The notes beneath the pieces were generated by a model. The model made no database searches and was not told the DNA's origin. It worked only from the letters and a program-made list of their open reading frames with translations. This document shows, piece by piece, positions 6,087-13,979 of a stretch of DNA of 31,203 nt; the first letter of the stretch is position 1, and every line of letters begins with the position of its first letter. The position numbers were made by a program, and so were the translations under genes. Source of the stretch: UBA3263 sp964528425 (GTDB lineage: Bacteria; Bacteroidota; Bacteroidia; Bacteroidales; Muribaculaceae); the NCBI GenBank assembly GCA_964528425.1, contig CAZGTD010000022.1:1-31203 (forward strand), read 5' to 3'.

Positions 6087-7447
6087 TCGCAGGCTTTTAC
6101 TATTTCAGGCAAAAGAAGGTTTATGTCGCCGGCTCCAACGGTCAGCAACACGTCGAACCGGCTGTTTTTCAGCGCGTCAACCAGCTCTGATTTTTCAACA
6201 ATCTGTTTCTCCGGAGCGGTTACGGAGTTGAGAATCAGCTCGGAGGTTACTCCGGGAATCGGCTCCTCGCGCGCAGGATAAATCGGCAGCAGATAAACAG
6301 AGTCGGCCGCACTCAGCGCCTCGGCGAATTCCGGAGCGAAATCGCGGGTGCGCGAATAAAGGTGGGGCTGGAAAGCCACTACCATGCGTTTGTCGGGGAA
6401 GAGACGGCGCACCGAACGCAGCGAGGCGCGCAGCTCGTCGGGATGATGGGCATAGTCGTCGATAATTGCCCGGCCCGGCTCGCGCAGCCAGAACTCAAAG
6501 CGGCGCTTGGCTCCGAGAAAGGTTTTCATGGCCCGGCGGTAGTCATCGGCCGTAATTTGCGGGTCGTGGGCCAGCCATACGCCGCCGCACGCCGCTATGG
6601 CGTTGTCGATGTTGATTTCCAGGGGCACTCCCAGCTCAATGCCGGTTATTGTTTCAGTGGGGGTTACCAGGTCGAAGGTAATCGAGCCGTTGGCAATAAC
6701 GATGTTTTCGGCGTGGAAATCGCCGGAGTCGACGCCGTAGGTGTAGACCTTCACCGAGTCGGCTACCCGGGGCTTGAGCTTCAGCCCGGTGTGCATCAGC
6801 AGGGAGCCGCCCGGCTGAATCAGTTCGGTGAAGTGAGCGAAGCTTTCAAGATAGTTGGCTTCGTTGCCGTAAATGTCGAGATGGTCCGGGTCGGTCGAAG
6901 TTATAACGGCCACCGTAGGCGACAGTTGATGAAACGAACGGTCATATTCGTCGGCCTCGATAACCGCGTAGGGGCTGGTTGCCGACAGCAGAAAGTTGGT
7001 GCCGTAGTTGCGCAACACTCCGCCCAAGAAGGCATTGGAGCCTACGCCGGCAGTCTGTAGAATATGGGCCGCCATCGACGAAGTGGTGGTTTTGCCGTGG
7101 GTGCCGGCAAAGCAGATAGCTTTTTCCGAGCGGGTTACGCGGCCTAACACTGCGGCGCGCTTAACTACCTCGAAGCCGTTGGCGCGAAACCATTGCAGGC
7201 CGCGGTGATCGGCGGGAATCGCCGGGGTGTAGACAACCAGTGTTTGCTCCGGATTGCGGAATTCCGCAGGAATCAGTTGCGGGTCATCGTCGTAAACAAT
7301 AGCCACTCCCTCTTGCTCAAGGGCGCGGGTAAGATCTGAGGCAGTGCGGTCATATCCGGCAACGTTGCATTTGCGGCTCAGGAAATAACGCTCGAGGGCA
7401 GCCATTCCGATGCCGCCGGCTCCAACAAAATAGATATTGTTTTTCAT
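6083..7447 (-). CDS. murC: UDP-N-acetylmuramate--L-alanine ligase MurC
   Basis: MurC adds L-alanine to UDP-MurNAc in the cytosol, using ATP. The 454-residue protein shows the Rossmann-type 'GAGGIGM' (9-15) that binds the UDP-sugar, the Mur ligase P-loop 'GTHGKTT' (115-121), 'EADEYDRSFHQLSP', and 'IDDYAHHPDEL' with the conserved central histidines, in the normal order. It overlaps murG upstream and ftsQ downstream by four bases each (ATGA), so translation is probably coupled through murG-murC-ftsQ. murB, which often follows murC in other phyla, is not in this cluster. Confidence 0.97.
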   Translation of the reverse strand: MKNNIYFVGAGGIGMAALERYFLSRKCNVAGYDRTASDLTRALEQEGVAIVYDDDPQLIPAEFRNPEQTLVVYTPAIPADHRGLQWFRANGFEVVKRAAVLGRVTRSEKAICFAGTHGKTTTSSMAAHILQTAGVGSNAFLGGVLRNYGTNFLLSATSPYAVIEADEYDRSFHQLSPTVAVITSTDPDHLDIYGNEANYLESFAHFTELIQPGGSLLMHTGLKLKPRVADSVKVYTYGVDSGDFHAENIVIANGSITFDLVTPTETITGIELGVPLEINIDNAIAACGGVWLAHDPQITADDYRRAMKTFLGAKRRFEFWLREPGRAIIDDYAHHPDELRASLRSVRRLFPDKRMVVAFQPHLYSRTRDFAPEFAEALSAADSVYLLPIYPAREEPIPGVTSELILNSVTAPEKQIVEKSELVDALKNSRFDVLLTVGAGDINLLLPEIVKACE

Positions 7448-8535
7448 CGGCAGATTTCCAGAATTTTATCAACAATTTTTTCGTCGGAATCGCGCAGCGC
7501 CATCTTCAGGGCGTTTTCGCCCAGGCGTTTTCGCTCCGGCTCGTTAACGAGCAGCCCGGCAACCGTATTGCCAAGTTCTGTCTTGGCATTGCAGTCTAAA
7601 ATCATTTTTGCGGCTCCGCAACGGGCCAGGGCTTCGGCGTTTTTGCGCTGATGGTCTTCGGCAACGTTGGGGCTCGGAATCAAAACTGCGGGCTGGCCAA
7701 GAAGCTGAAGCTCCGAAATAGTGCTTGCTCCGGCGCGCGAAACAACCAGGTCGGCAGCGCGATAGGCCACCGCCATGTCAGATATGAAAGCCGAAACCTT
7801 AACTCCGGGATATTGGGCGGCAATCGGGGCAAACTCGTTGAGATATAGTTTGCCGGTCTGCCACATTATCTGCGCCCCCGTAGCGGTAATTGCCGGGAGC
7901 GCCTGGGCCATAGCCTCGTTTATTGAGCGGGCACCGAGCGAACCGCCAACAACGAGCACCAGCGGTTTCTGCGGGTCGAAACCGAGTTTTTTCTTCGCCT
8001 CGGCCTCAGTCAGAGTGCAGGTCAAAAGGTCGGCTCGAACCGGGTTGCCGGTCATAATTATTGCCTCGGCGGGGAAAAAGCGTTCCATCCCTTCGTAGGC
8101 AACGCAAATCGCATCGGCCTTTGCGGCAAGCAGCTTGTTGGTTACCCCGGCATAGGAGTTCTGCTCCTGAATCAGGGTGGGCACTCCGGCCTTCTGAGCC
8201 GCCTTGAGAGTCGGTCCGGAAGCATAGCCGCCAACGCCTATGGCGCAGTCGGGCTTGAAGTCGCGCACCGTTTTTTTTGCCATGCGCATAGACTTCCATA
8301 GTTTCCACAGAACCGATACGTTGCGCCAGGGACGCTTGCGGTCGAATCCGGCAACCGGCAGACCTATAATCTCGTAGCCGGCGGCCGGAACGCGTTCCAT
8401 TTCCATGCGACCCAGTGCACCGACATAGAGTATTTCGCAGTCGGGCATCCGGCGGCGCAGGGCATTGGCTATGGAAAGGGCCGGAAAAATATGTCCCCCG
8501 GTTCCGCCACCGCTGATTAGAAATTTTTTGCTCAT
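7444..8535 (-). CDS. murG: MurG: lipid I N-acetylglucosaminyltransferase
   Basis: MurG transfers GlcNAc to lipid I to make lipid II on the inner face of the inner membrane. This 363-residue GT28 enzyme has the N-terminal glycine loop 'GGGTGGHIFPAL' (9-20), the second loop 'VVGGSLGARSINEA', and the UDP-GlcNAc binding region 'VVSRAGASTISELQLLGQPAVLIP' with the conserved glutamate. Length and motif spacing are normal for the family. Its start overlaps the ftsW stop and its stop overlaps the murC start, each as ATGA, placing lipid II synthesis in a tightly coupled translation block. Confidence 0.97.
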   Translation of the reverse strand: MSKKFLISGGGTGGHIFPALSIANALRRRMPDCEILYVGALGRMEMERVPAAGYEIIGLPVAGFDRKRPWRNVSVLWKLWKSMRMAKKTVRDFKPDCAIGVGGYASGPTLKAAQKAGVPTLIQEQNSYAGVTNKLLAAKADAICVAYEGMERFFPAEAIIMTGNPVRADLLTCTLTEAEAKKKLGFDPQKPLVLVVGGSLGARSINEAMAQALPAITATGAQIMWQTGKLYLNEFAPIAAQYPGVKVSAFISDMAVAYRAADLVVSRAGASTISELQLLGQPAVLIPSPNVAEDHQRKNAEALARCGAAKMILDCNAKTELGNTVAGLLVNEPERKRLGENALKMALRDSDEKIVDKILEICR

Positions 8536-9905
8536 GCTTGAGTAGGATTAACTGCCTGAAGTTCTTCGGGCAAGGCGTTTTTATCTGATTCGCGCTCTGA
8601 GGCGGTTGCCTGACCGCGGGCCGCAAAGCGGCTCACCGACAGCATTATGCCGAACGCTATTGACGTTACCAATATTGAGGTGCCACCCTTTGAAAAGAAC
8701 GGCAAGGGCTGGCCCGACACCGGGCCGGCGCCCGACACGATGGCCATGTGGCACAAAGCCTGCAGCGCTATCAGCAGCGCGCACCCCGTTACGAGGAACG
8801 CCGGATACATCTGATGGCACTTATAGGCGATAATATATGCGCGCGCGAGCAAACACAAATATAGCGCCAGAATAAACATGCCGCCGAAAAAGCCGAGGTC
8901 TTCGACTATGATTGCGAAAATAAAGTCGCTGAAGGCCAGGGGCAGGCGCGAGGTTTCGCGCGAGTTGCCCGGAAATACGCCGAACCAGCCGCCGTTGGCC
9001 TGCGCCATGTAGGAGCGCATTTCCTGAAGGTTTTTGGCGGTGAGCGGCTGCTCGTAGCGCGGGGTGGGGTCGGTAAAGGCTTTCAGTCGGTTGCCCCAGG
9101 TGTTGTCTCTGAGGCGGCTGGTGCTGGCCATGTCGGTTGCGCCGGCGGCCTCGGGAATGGTAAACGTTTGGCCGCGCTGGTCAACCAGCAGGGGAACCTC
9201 CTTGACCGCGGGCTCGCCTTTCGACAGTGCCCACTTGGCGCCGAAAGCTATGGCGCCGAACATTGCGAACACGGCGAAGATATACATCAGCTTTTTGGTT
9301 TCCAGCGAGCCTACGGTGAGCATCGACAGACACAGAACCATCAGAATCGCCGTGTTGGTCAGGCCCTGCGTGAAGAGCAGGCCCGAAAAGCAGAGCACCG
9401 AAACCACGGCGATAATCAGGCCCTTGTTGCGAACCTTTTCGTCTTTTTTCAGCTGGGTCGTGCCGAGAATATAGCTCAGAAACATCACCGCCGAAATCTT
9501 TATGAGTTCCGCCGGCTGCAAGGTCATGAACGGCAGCGAAATCGCACGCTTGGCGCCATTGATAACCTCGCCGAAAAGCATAACATAGATCATGGCGACC
9601 ACCGAAGCCACTGTCAGCACAATGCCCGGCCAGATAAACCGCGAATAATGAACACGCTGGAGCCCGAGAATAATCAGGAAGCCGACGAACAGCATGCCCA
9701 CATGGCGCACCAGCGGGCCGTATAGCCCCTGTTTGGAGATTTCAAACGACGATGCCGAATAGAGTTCAATGATTGATAATACAACCAAAAAGCCGTAGAC
9801 GCCCCATATATATATGTCGGGACGGTTAACGGCATTGGCGGCCGGAGCAACGACCGTAGGGCCGCCGCCGCGGGGTTCGCCGGAGTCAGTGTTTCTGAAT
9901 GCCAT
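8532..9905 (-). CDS. ftsW: Septal peptidoglycan polymerase FtsW
   Basis: FtsW is the SEDS-family glycosyltransferase that polymerises lipid II at the septum, working with FtsI. The 457-residue protein is polytopic, with hydrophobic segments from about residue 33 onward, the SEDS element 'LQPAELIKIS' (129-138), 'LAFSDFIFAIIVEDLG' (about 323-338, containing the family's conserved aspartate) and the late 'GQPLPFFSKGGTSIL'. Between the membrane segment ending near 225 and 'RLKAFTDPTPRYEQP' there is an extra hydrophilic stretch of about 40 residues in the large extracytoplasmic loop. The N-terminus is Gly/Pro-rich and soluble. It overlaps murD by one base and murG by four. Confidence 0.94.
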   Translation of the reverse strand: MAFRNTDSGEPRGGGPTVVAPAANAVNRPDIYIWGVYGFLVVLSIIELYSASSFEISKQGLYGPLVRHVGMLFVGFLIILGLQRVHYSRFIWPGIVLTVASVVAMIYVMLFGEVINGAKRAISLPFMTLQPAELIKISAVMFLSYILGTTQLKKDEKVRNKGLIIAVVSVLCFSGLLFTQGLTNTAILMVLCLSMLTVGSLETKKLMYIFAVFAMFGAIAFGAKWALSKGEPAVKEVPLLVDQRGQTFTIPEAAGATDMASTSRLRDNTWGNRLKAFTDPTPRYEQPLTAKNLQEMRSYMAQANGGWFGVFPGNSRETSRLPLAFSDFIFAIIVEDLGFFGGMFILALYLCLLARAYIIAYKCHQMYPAFLVTGCALLIALQALCHMAIVSGAGPVSGQPLPFFSKGGTSILVTSIAFGIMLSVSRFAARGQATASERESDKNALPEELQAVNPTQA

Positions 9906-11260
9906 CAGGAGAGAGCTTTAACGGCGGCCTTGAACAGGTCGCCACGGTTAACGTAGGAGGTGAATAAATCAAATGATGCACAGCAGGGGCTAAGAAGAAC
10001 CGTGTCGCCTTCGCCGGCGAGGTTGCGGCAGGCGGCAATGGCGTCGTTGAGCGAGTTGGTCGACACCAGATCGGGCACTTCGCCCTTGAAGAACTCCATG
10101 ATTTTTTCATTATGGAGCCCCATGGCGACTATGGCCTTGACCTTGCGGCGCACCAAGGGCAGAATTTCCGAATAGTCGTTGCCTTTGTCCTTACCGCCGA
10201 GAATCAGCACCGTAGTGCGGCTCTCGGGCATAGATTCCAGGGCATACCATGTTGAGTTGACATTGGTGGCCTTGGAGTCGTTGATCCAGCGGGTGCCATT
10301 GATGGTTGCAACGTATTCCAGGCGATGCTCAACGCCCTGAAAATCGCTCAGTGCGCGGCGAATGGCATCGTTCTTAACGTCGAGGAGCTGGGCGCTCAGG
10401 CCGGCAGCCATGGAGTTATAGAGATTATGAAGCCCGTTGAGAGCAAGGTCTGCCCGTGGCATTGCAAGGGGCTTGTTGGTGGCGTCGATAATCAGATCGT
10501 TTTCAGAATTGAGGTATGCCGCCGTGTGCTCGCGTTTATCTTCGCCGAAGGGCATTAGGGTAGCGTCGGTGGCTATGCGTTCGAGCTGGCGGGTAATAAC
10601 CGGGTCGTCCTGCCAGTAAATGAAAACGTCTTCGGGGGTCATGTTGCGGAGAATGCGGAACTTGGCGTTGATATAGTTCTGCATTTCAAAGTCGTAGCGG
10701 TCGAGGTGGTCGGGCGTTATGTTGAGAATAACGGCAATGTTGGCTTTGAAGTCAAACATGTTCTCGAGCTGAAACGACGACAGTTCAACAACGTAAACCG
10801 CATGGGGCTCACGGGCAACCTGCCATGCCAGCGAGCGCCCCACGTTGCCGGCCGGAGATGCGTCGATGCCTCCCGAGCGCAGAATATGGGTAATTAGCGT
10901 GGTGGTGGTTGTTTTGCCGTTTGAACCGGTTATGCAAACCATCTTTGAGTCGGTGTAGCGTCCGGCCAGTTCGATTTCGGAGATTATGGGCGTTGACTGC
11001 GCGGCGAGCTTCTGCACCAGCGGGGCCGTCGGGGGGATGCCCGGGCTCTTGACTACTTCGTCGGCCGAAAGAACGAGTTCTTCGGTGTGACCTCCCTGCT
11101 CATAGGGAATGCCTTCGGCGCGCAGCACTTCGGCATACTTCGGCGCCAGTTCGCCGGAGTCGCTCAAAAAAACGTCGAAGCCTTTGTCCTTAGCCAGAAT
11201 AGCAGCGCCTACGCCGCTTTCTCCGCCGCCAAGAATTACTAATCTCTTTTTATTGTTCAT
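9905..11260 (-). CDS. murD: UDP-N-acetylmuramoyl-L-alanine--D-glutamate ligase MurD
   Basis: MurD adds D-glutamate to UDP-MurNAc-L-Ala in the cytosol. The 451-residue sequence starts with the UDP-binding 'VILGGGESGVGAA', has the Mur P-loop 'GSNGKTTTT' (112-120), 'VVELSSFQLE', 'LNITPDHLDRYD' and 'FQGVEHRLEYVATINGTRWINDSKATN', the last being diagnostic of MurD. The C-terminal domain carries 'LILGGKDKGNDY' and the ending 'VLLSPCCASFDLFTSYVNRGDLFKAAV', where most relatives have SPACASFDMF. It overlaps mraY by four bases and ftsW by one (TGATG). Confidence 0.97.
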   Translation of the reverse strand: MNNKKRLVILGGGESGVGAAILAKDKGFDVFLSDSGELAPKYAEVLRAEGIPYEQGGHTEELVLSADEVVKSPGIPPTAPLVQKLAAQSTPIISEIELAGRYTDSKMVCITGSNGKTTTTTLITHILRSGGIDASPAGNVGRSLAWQVAREPHAVYVVELSSFQLENMFDFKANIAVILNITPDHLDRYDFEMQNYINAKFRILRNMTPEDVFIYWQDDPVITRQLERIATDATLMPFGEDKREHTAAYLNSENDLIIDATNKPLAMPRADLALNGLHNLYNSMAAGLSAQLLDVKNDAIRRALSDFQGVEHRLEYVATINGTRWINDSKATNVNSTWYALESMPESRTTVLILGGKDKGNDYSEILPLVRRKVKAIVAMGLHNEKIMEFFKGEVPDLVSTNSLNDAIAACRNLAGEGDTVLLSPCCASFDLFTSYVNRGDLFKAAVKALS

Positions 11261-12525
11261 CGGATTTTTAAGGTAACGAAGGTTAATGCGGCCAGCAGAA
11301 TGCTCACAATCCAGAAGCGGATGGTGATTTTTGCCTCATGGACGCCGCGGGTCGGATGGTTCCACAACACGTTTGCTCCCGCAGCGGCATCTTTTTGAAA
11401 ATGGTGGTGGAGCGGGGCCATTTTGAAAATTCGCTGTCCTTGGCCGGTTTTGCGTTTAGTGTATTTAAACCAGCCGGTCTGGAGCATAACTGAAATATCT
11501 TCAACGAAAAATACGGCGCAGAGCAACGGAATCAGCAGCTCCTTGCGGATCAGGATGGCAAACACGGCAATTATGCCACCGAGCGTCAGCGAGCCGGTGT
11601 CGCCCATGAATACCTGGGCAGGGAATGCGTTATACCACAAAAAGCCTATCAGCGCGCCGATAAAAGCCGCCATATAAACCACCAGTTCCTCCGACCCCGG
11701 AATATACATGATGTTCAGGTAAGTGGAATAAACGAGGTTACTGCCCAGATAGGCCATGATTATGAGTGCAACGCCGATAATGGCGCTCACTCCGGTTGCC
11801 AGACCGTCGATGCCGTCGGTCAGGTTGGCTCCGTTGCTCGTGGCGGTAACGGCTACGATAACAACCGCAACAAACAGTATCCAGCCCAGGGACTGACCGT
11901 AGTTGCCGGCCCATTTCGTAAGGGCAGAGTAGTCGAGGTTGTTGTTTTTAACAAACGGAATGGTGGTTTGGGGGGCCTTTATGTCGCGGCCTTCGGAAAC
12001 CACTTCTTCAATCCGGTCGGGCGAGCTTTGTTCCACTACTGAGGAACTGTCGCGCATGGTAATCGCCGGGCTGAAAGTCATCATCAGGCCGACGAAGAGT
12101 CCTATACCCACCTGGCCCACAATTTTATATTTGCCCGACATGCCGTCTTTATTCTTGCGCTTGAATTTCAGGTAGTCGTCGGCAAACCCGAGAATGCCCA
12201 AAAAGAAGGTGGACACGCACATTATGAACATATAGACGTTGCTCAGGTCGGCTACCAGCAGCAGCGGCACCAGAATCGATATGATAATAATTATGCCGCC
12301 CATGGTCGGGGTGCCCTGCTTGGCGGTTTGTCCGTCGAGTCCGAGGTCGCGAACGAGCTCGCCCATCTGCATCAGCTGCAGGCGGTCGATAATCCGCCGG
12401 CCGATAATCGTTGCACACAGCAGCGACAAAACGAAAGCAACCGAGCTGCGAACCGTTATATAGCTGCTCAGGCGCCATAGCGATTCGCCGCCGAGACTCA
12501 GGTCGTTGAAAAGATAGTAAAGCAT
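11257..12525 (-). CDS. mraY: Phospho-N-acetylmuramoyl-pentapeptide transferase MraY
   Basis: MraY joins UDP-MurNAc-pentapeptide to undecaprenyl phosphate, forming lipid I in the inner membrane. It is polytopic and has 'KQGTPTMGG' (69-77), the catalytic 'FADDYLK' (114-120), 'NLTDGIDGLA' (234-243), 'FMGDTGSL' and the late 'MAPLHHHFQ' histidine cluster. At 422 residues it exceeds E. coli MraY (360); most of the excess is a hydrophilic insert at about residues 155-205 (SSSVVEQSSPDRIEEVV...), placed before 'GQSLGWILFV' and therefore in a loop. A longer MraY of this size is usual in Bacteroidales. It lies three bases after murE and overlaps murD by four. Confidence 0.96.
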   Translation of the reverse strand: MLYYLFNDLSLGGESLWRLSSYITVRSSVAFVLSLLCATIIGRRIIDRLQLMQMGELVRDLGLDGQTAKQGTPTMGGIIIIISILVPLLLVADLSNVYMFIMCVSTFFLGILGFADDYLKFKRKNKDGMSGKYKIVGQVGIGLFVGLMMTFSPAITMRDSSSVVEQSSPDRIEEVVSEGRDIKAPQTTIPFVKNNNLDYSALTKWAGNYGQSLGWILFVAVVIVAVTATSNGANLTDGIDGLATGVSAIIGVALIIMAYLGSNLVYSTYLNIMYIPGSEELVVYMAAFIGALIGFLWYNAFPAQVFMGDTGSLTLGGIIAVFAILIRKELLIPLLCAVFFVEDISVMLQTGWFKYTKRKTGQGQRIFKMAPLHHHFQKDAAAGANVLWNHPTRGVHEAKITIRFWIVSILLAALTFVTLKIR

Positions 12526-12528
12526 CGT

Positions 12529-13974
12529 TTAGAGTGAAAAAGCGGCAATGACTTCCTCGCGGTCGTCGAAATGGTGTTTAACTCCTTGGATTTCCTGATA
12601 ATCCTCGTGGCCTTTGCCGGCAATCAGAATAACGTCGCCGGCCTGACCCAGGGCCACGGCGGTGCGGATGGCTTCGCGGCGGTCGGAAATAATCAGGGCG
12701 TTGGCGCGCTGGGTGGCATCGAGGCCTGCCTCCATTTCAGCGAGAATATCGTCGGGGTTCTCAAACCGCGGGTTATCGGAGGTAAGAATCAGACGGTCGG
12801 AAAGGCGTGCGGCTTCGGCGGCCATAATCGGGCGTTTGCCGGCATCGCGGTTGCCTCCGCAGCCAACAACCGTTATTATCCGTTTGGGCCCGACCTCTTT
12901 TATCGCTTCCAGAACGTTAACTACGGCGTCGGGGGTGTGGGCATAGTCAACAATGGCAACCACTCCCTTGGGCGAGCGCACTGCCTGGAATCGGCCTGCA
13001 ACCGGAACCAGGCGGCTGACGTTTTTCAGAACCTGGTCTTCGGGCCAGCCCAGCAGGCAGCACGCGCCAAACACTGCCGTGAGGTTATAGGCATTGAAGC
13101 GTCCGGTAAACATGGTTTCCACTTCGTGGCCGTTGAGGCTGAGCAGGGTGCCGTCGAGGCGGCTTTCGATAATGCGGCCCGTAAAGTCGGCCATTGCGCG
13201 GAGCGAGTAGGTGAAGTGGCGGGCGGCGCAGTTCTGAAGCATCACGCGGCCAACTTTGTCGTCGATATTGACCAGCGCGAAAGCCTCGGCGGGGAGTCCG
13301 TCGAAGAATGACTTTTTGGCTTCGAGATAGGCCTGCACTGTTTTATGGTAGTCAAGATGGTCGCGCGTAAGATTCGAGAATACCCCGCCGGCGAACTGCA
13401 GCCCGGCAATGCGGTGCTGGTGAGCGGCGTGTGAGCTGACTTCCATGGCGGCTACCGAGCATCCGGCTTTGACCATACGGTCCAGGAGCTCGTTGATGGA
13501 GTAGGCGTCGGGGGTGGTTTGGGTGGCGTGGATCGCTTCGGTTTCAATATAGTTGCATACTGTCGACAGCAATCCGGCTTTCAGGCCCATCAGCCGCGCC
13601 ATTTCGTAGATAAGGGTGGCGGTGGTGGTTTTGCCGTTGGTGCCGGTAACGCCCACGAGCTTCAGTTTGCGCGAGGGATGGCCGAACCATTCCGACGATA
13701 GCAGGCCGAGGGCAATGGCGCTGTTGTCGACAACGATATAGGTTATTCCCGGAAGAATCTTCTCGGGGAGTTTTTCGCAAACGATTGCAGCAACTCCGGA
13801 GTGTTCGAGCAGGGGAATGAACGAGTGCCCGTCGACTGCAGTGCCGCGCACGGCAACGAACATCGAGCCGGGAGTGACTTTTCGTGAGTCGAAAGTCAGC
13901 GCTGAGATTTCCGGATTTTTGGGTCCCACAAGTTGCTTGGGCTTGAGCGACGATATTAGCTGAATCAGTTGCAT
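12529..13974 (-). CDS. murE: MurE: UDP-MurNAc-tripeptide synthetase, meso-DAP type
   Basis: MurE adds the third stem-peptide residue to UDP-MurNAc-L-Ala-D-Glu. The 481-residue protein shows 'LTFDSRKVTPGSMFVAVRG' (UDP binding), the P-loop 'GTNGKTT' (111-117), 'TTPDAYSINELL', 'MEVSSHA', 'DYAHTPDA' (343-350) and 'DNPR' (400-403). DNPR is the motif that selects meso-diaminopimelate rather than lysine, so the cell wall is predicted to be A1-gamma type. It starts five bases after the ftsI stop and ends three bases before the mraY start. Confidence 0.97.
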   Translation of the reverse strand: MQLIQLISSLKPKQLVGPKNPEISALTFDSRKVTPGSMFVAVRGTAVDGHSFIPLLEHSGVAAIVCEKLPEKILPGITYIVVDNSAIALGLLSSEWFGHPSRKLKLVGVTGTNGKTTTATLIYEMARLMGLKAGLLSTVCNYIETEAIHATQTTPDAYSINELLDRMVKAGCSVAAMEVSSHAAHQHRIAGLQFAGGVFSNLTRDHLDYHKTVQAYLEAKKSFFDGLPAEAFALVNIDDKVGRVMLQNCAARHFTYSLRAMADFTGRIIESRLDGTLLSLNGHEVETMFTGRFNAYNLTAVFGACCLLGWPEDQVLKNVSRLVPVAGRFQAVRSPKGVVAIVDYAHTPDAVVNVLEAIKEVGPKRIITVVGCGGNRDAGKRPIMAAEAARLSDRLILTSDNPRFENPDDILAEMEAGLDATQRANALIISDRREAIRTAVALGQAGDVILIAGKGHEDYQEIQGVKHHFDDREEVIAAFSL

Positions 13975-13979
13975 AATGC

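Noticed and set aside
12571..13311. A 246-codon open frame on the plus strand opposite murE
   Set aside because: Antisense shadow of a strongly supported gene with no independent evidence.
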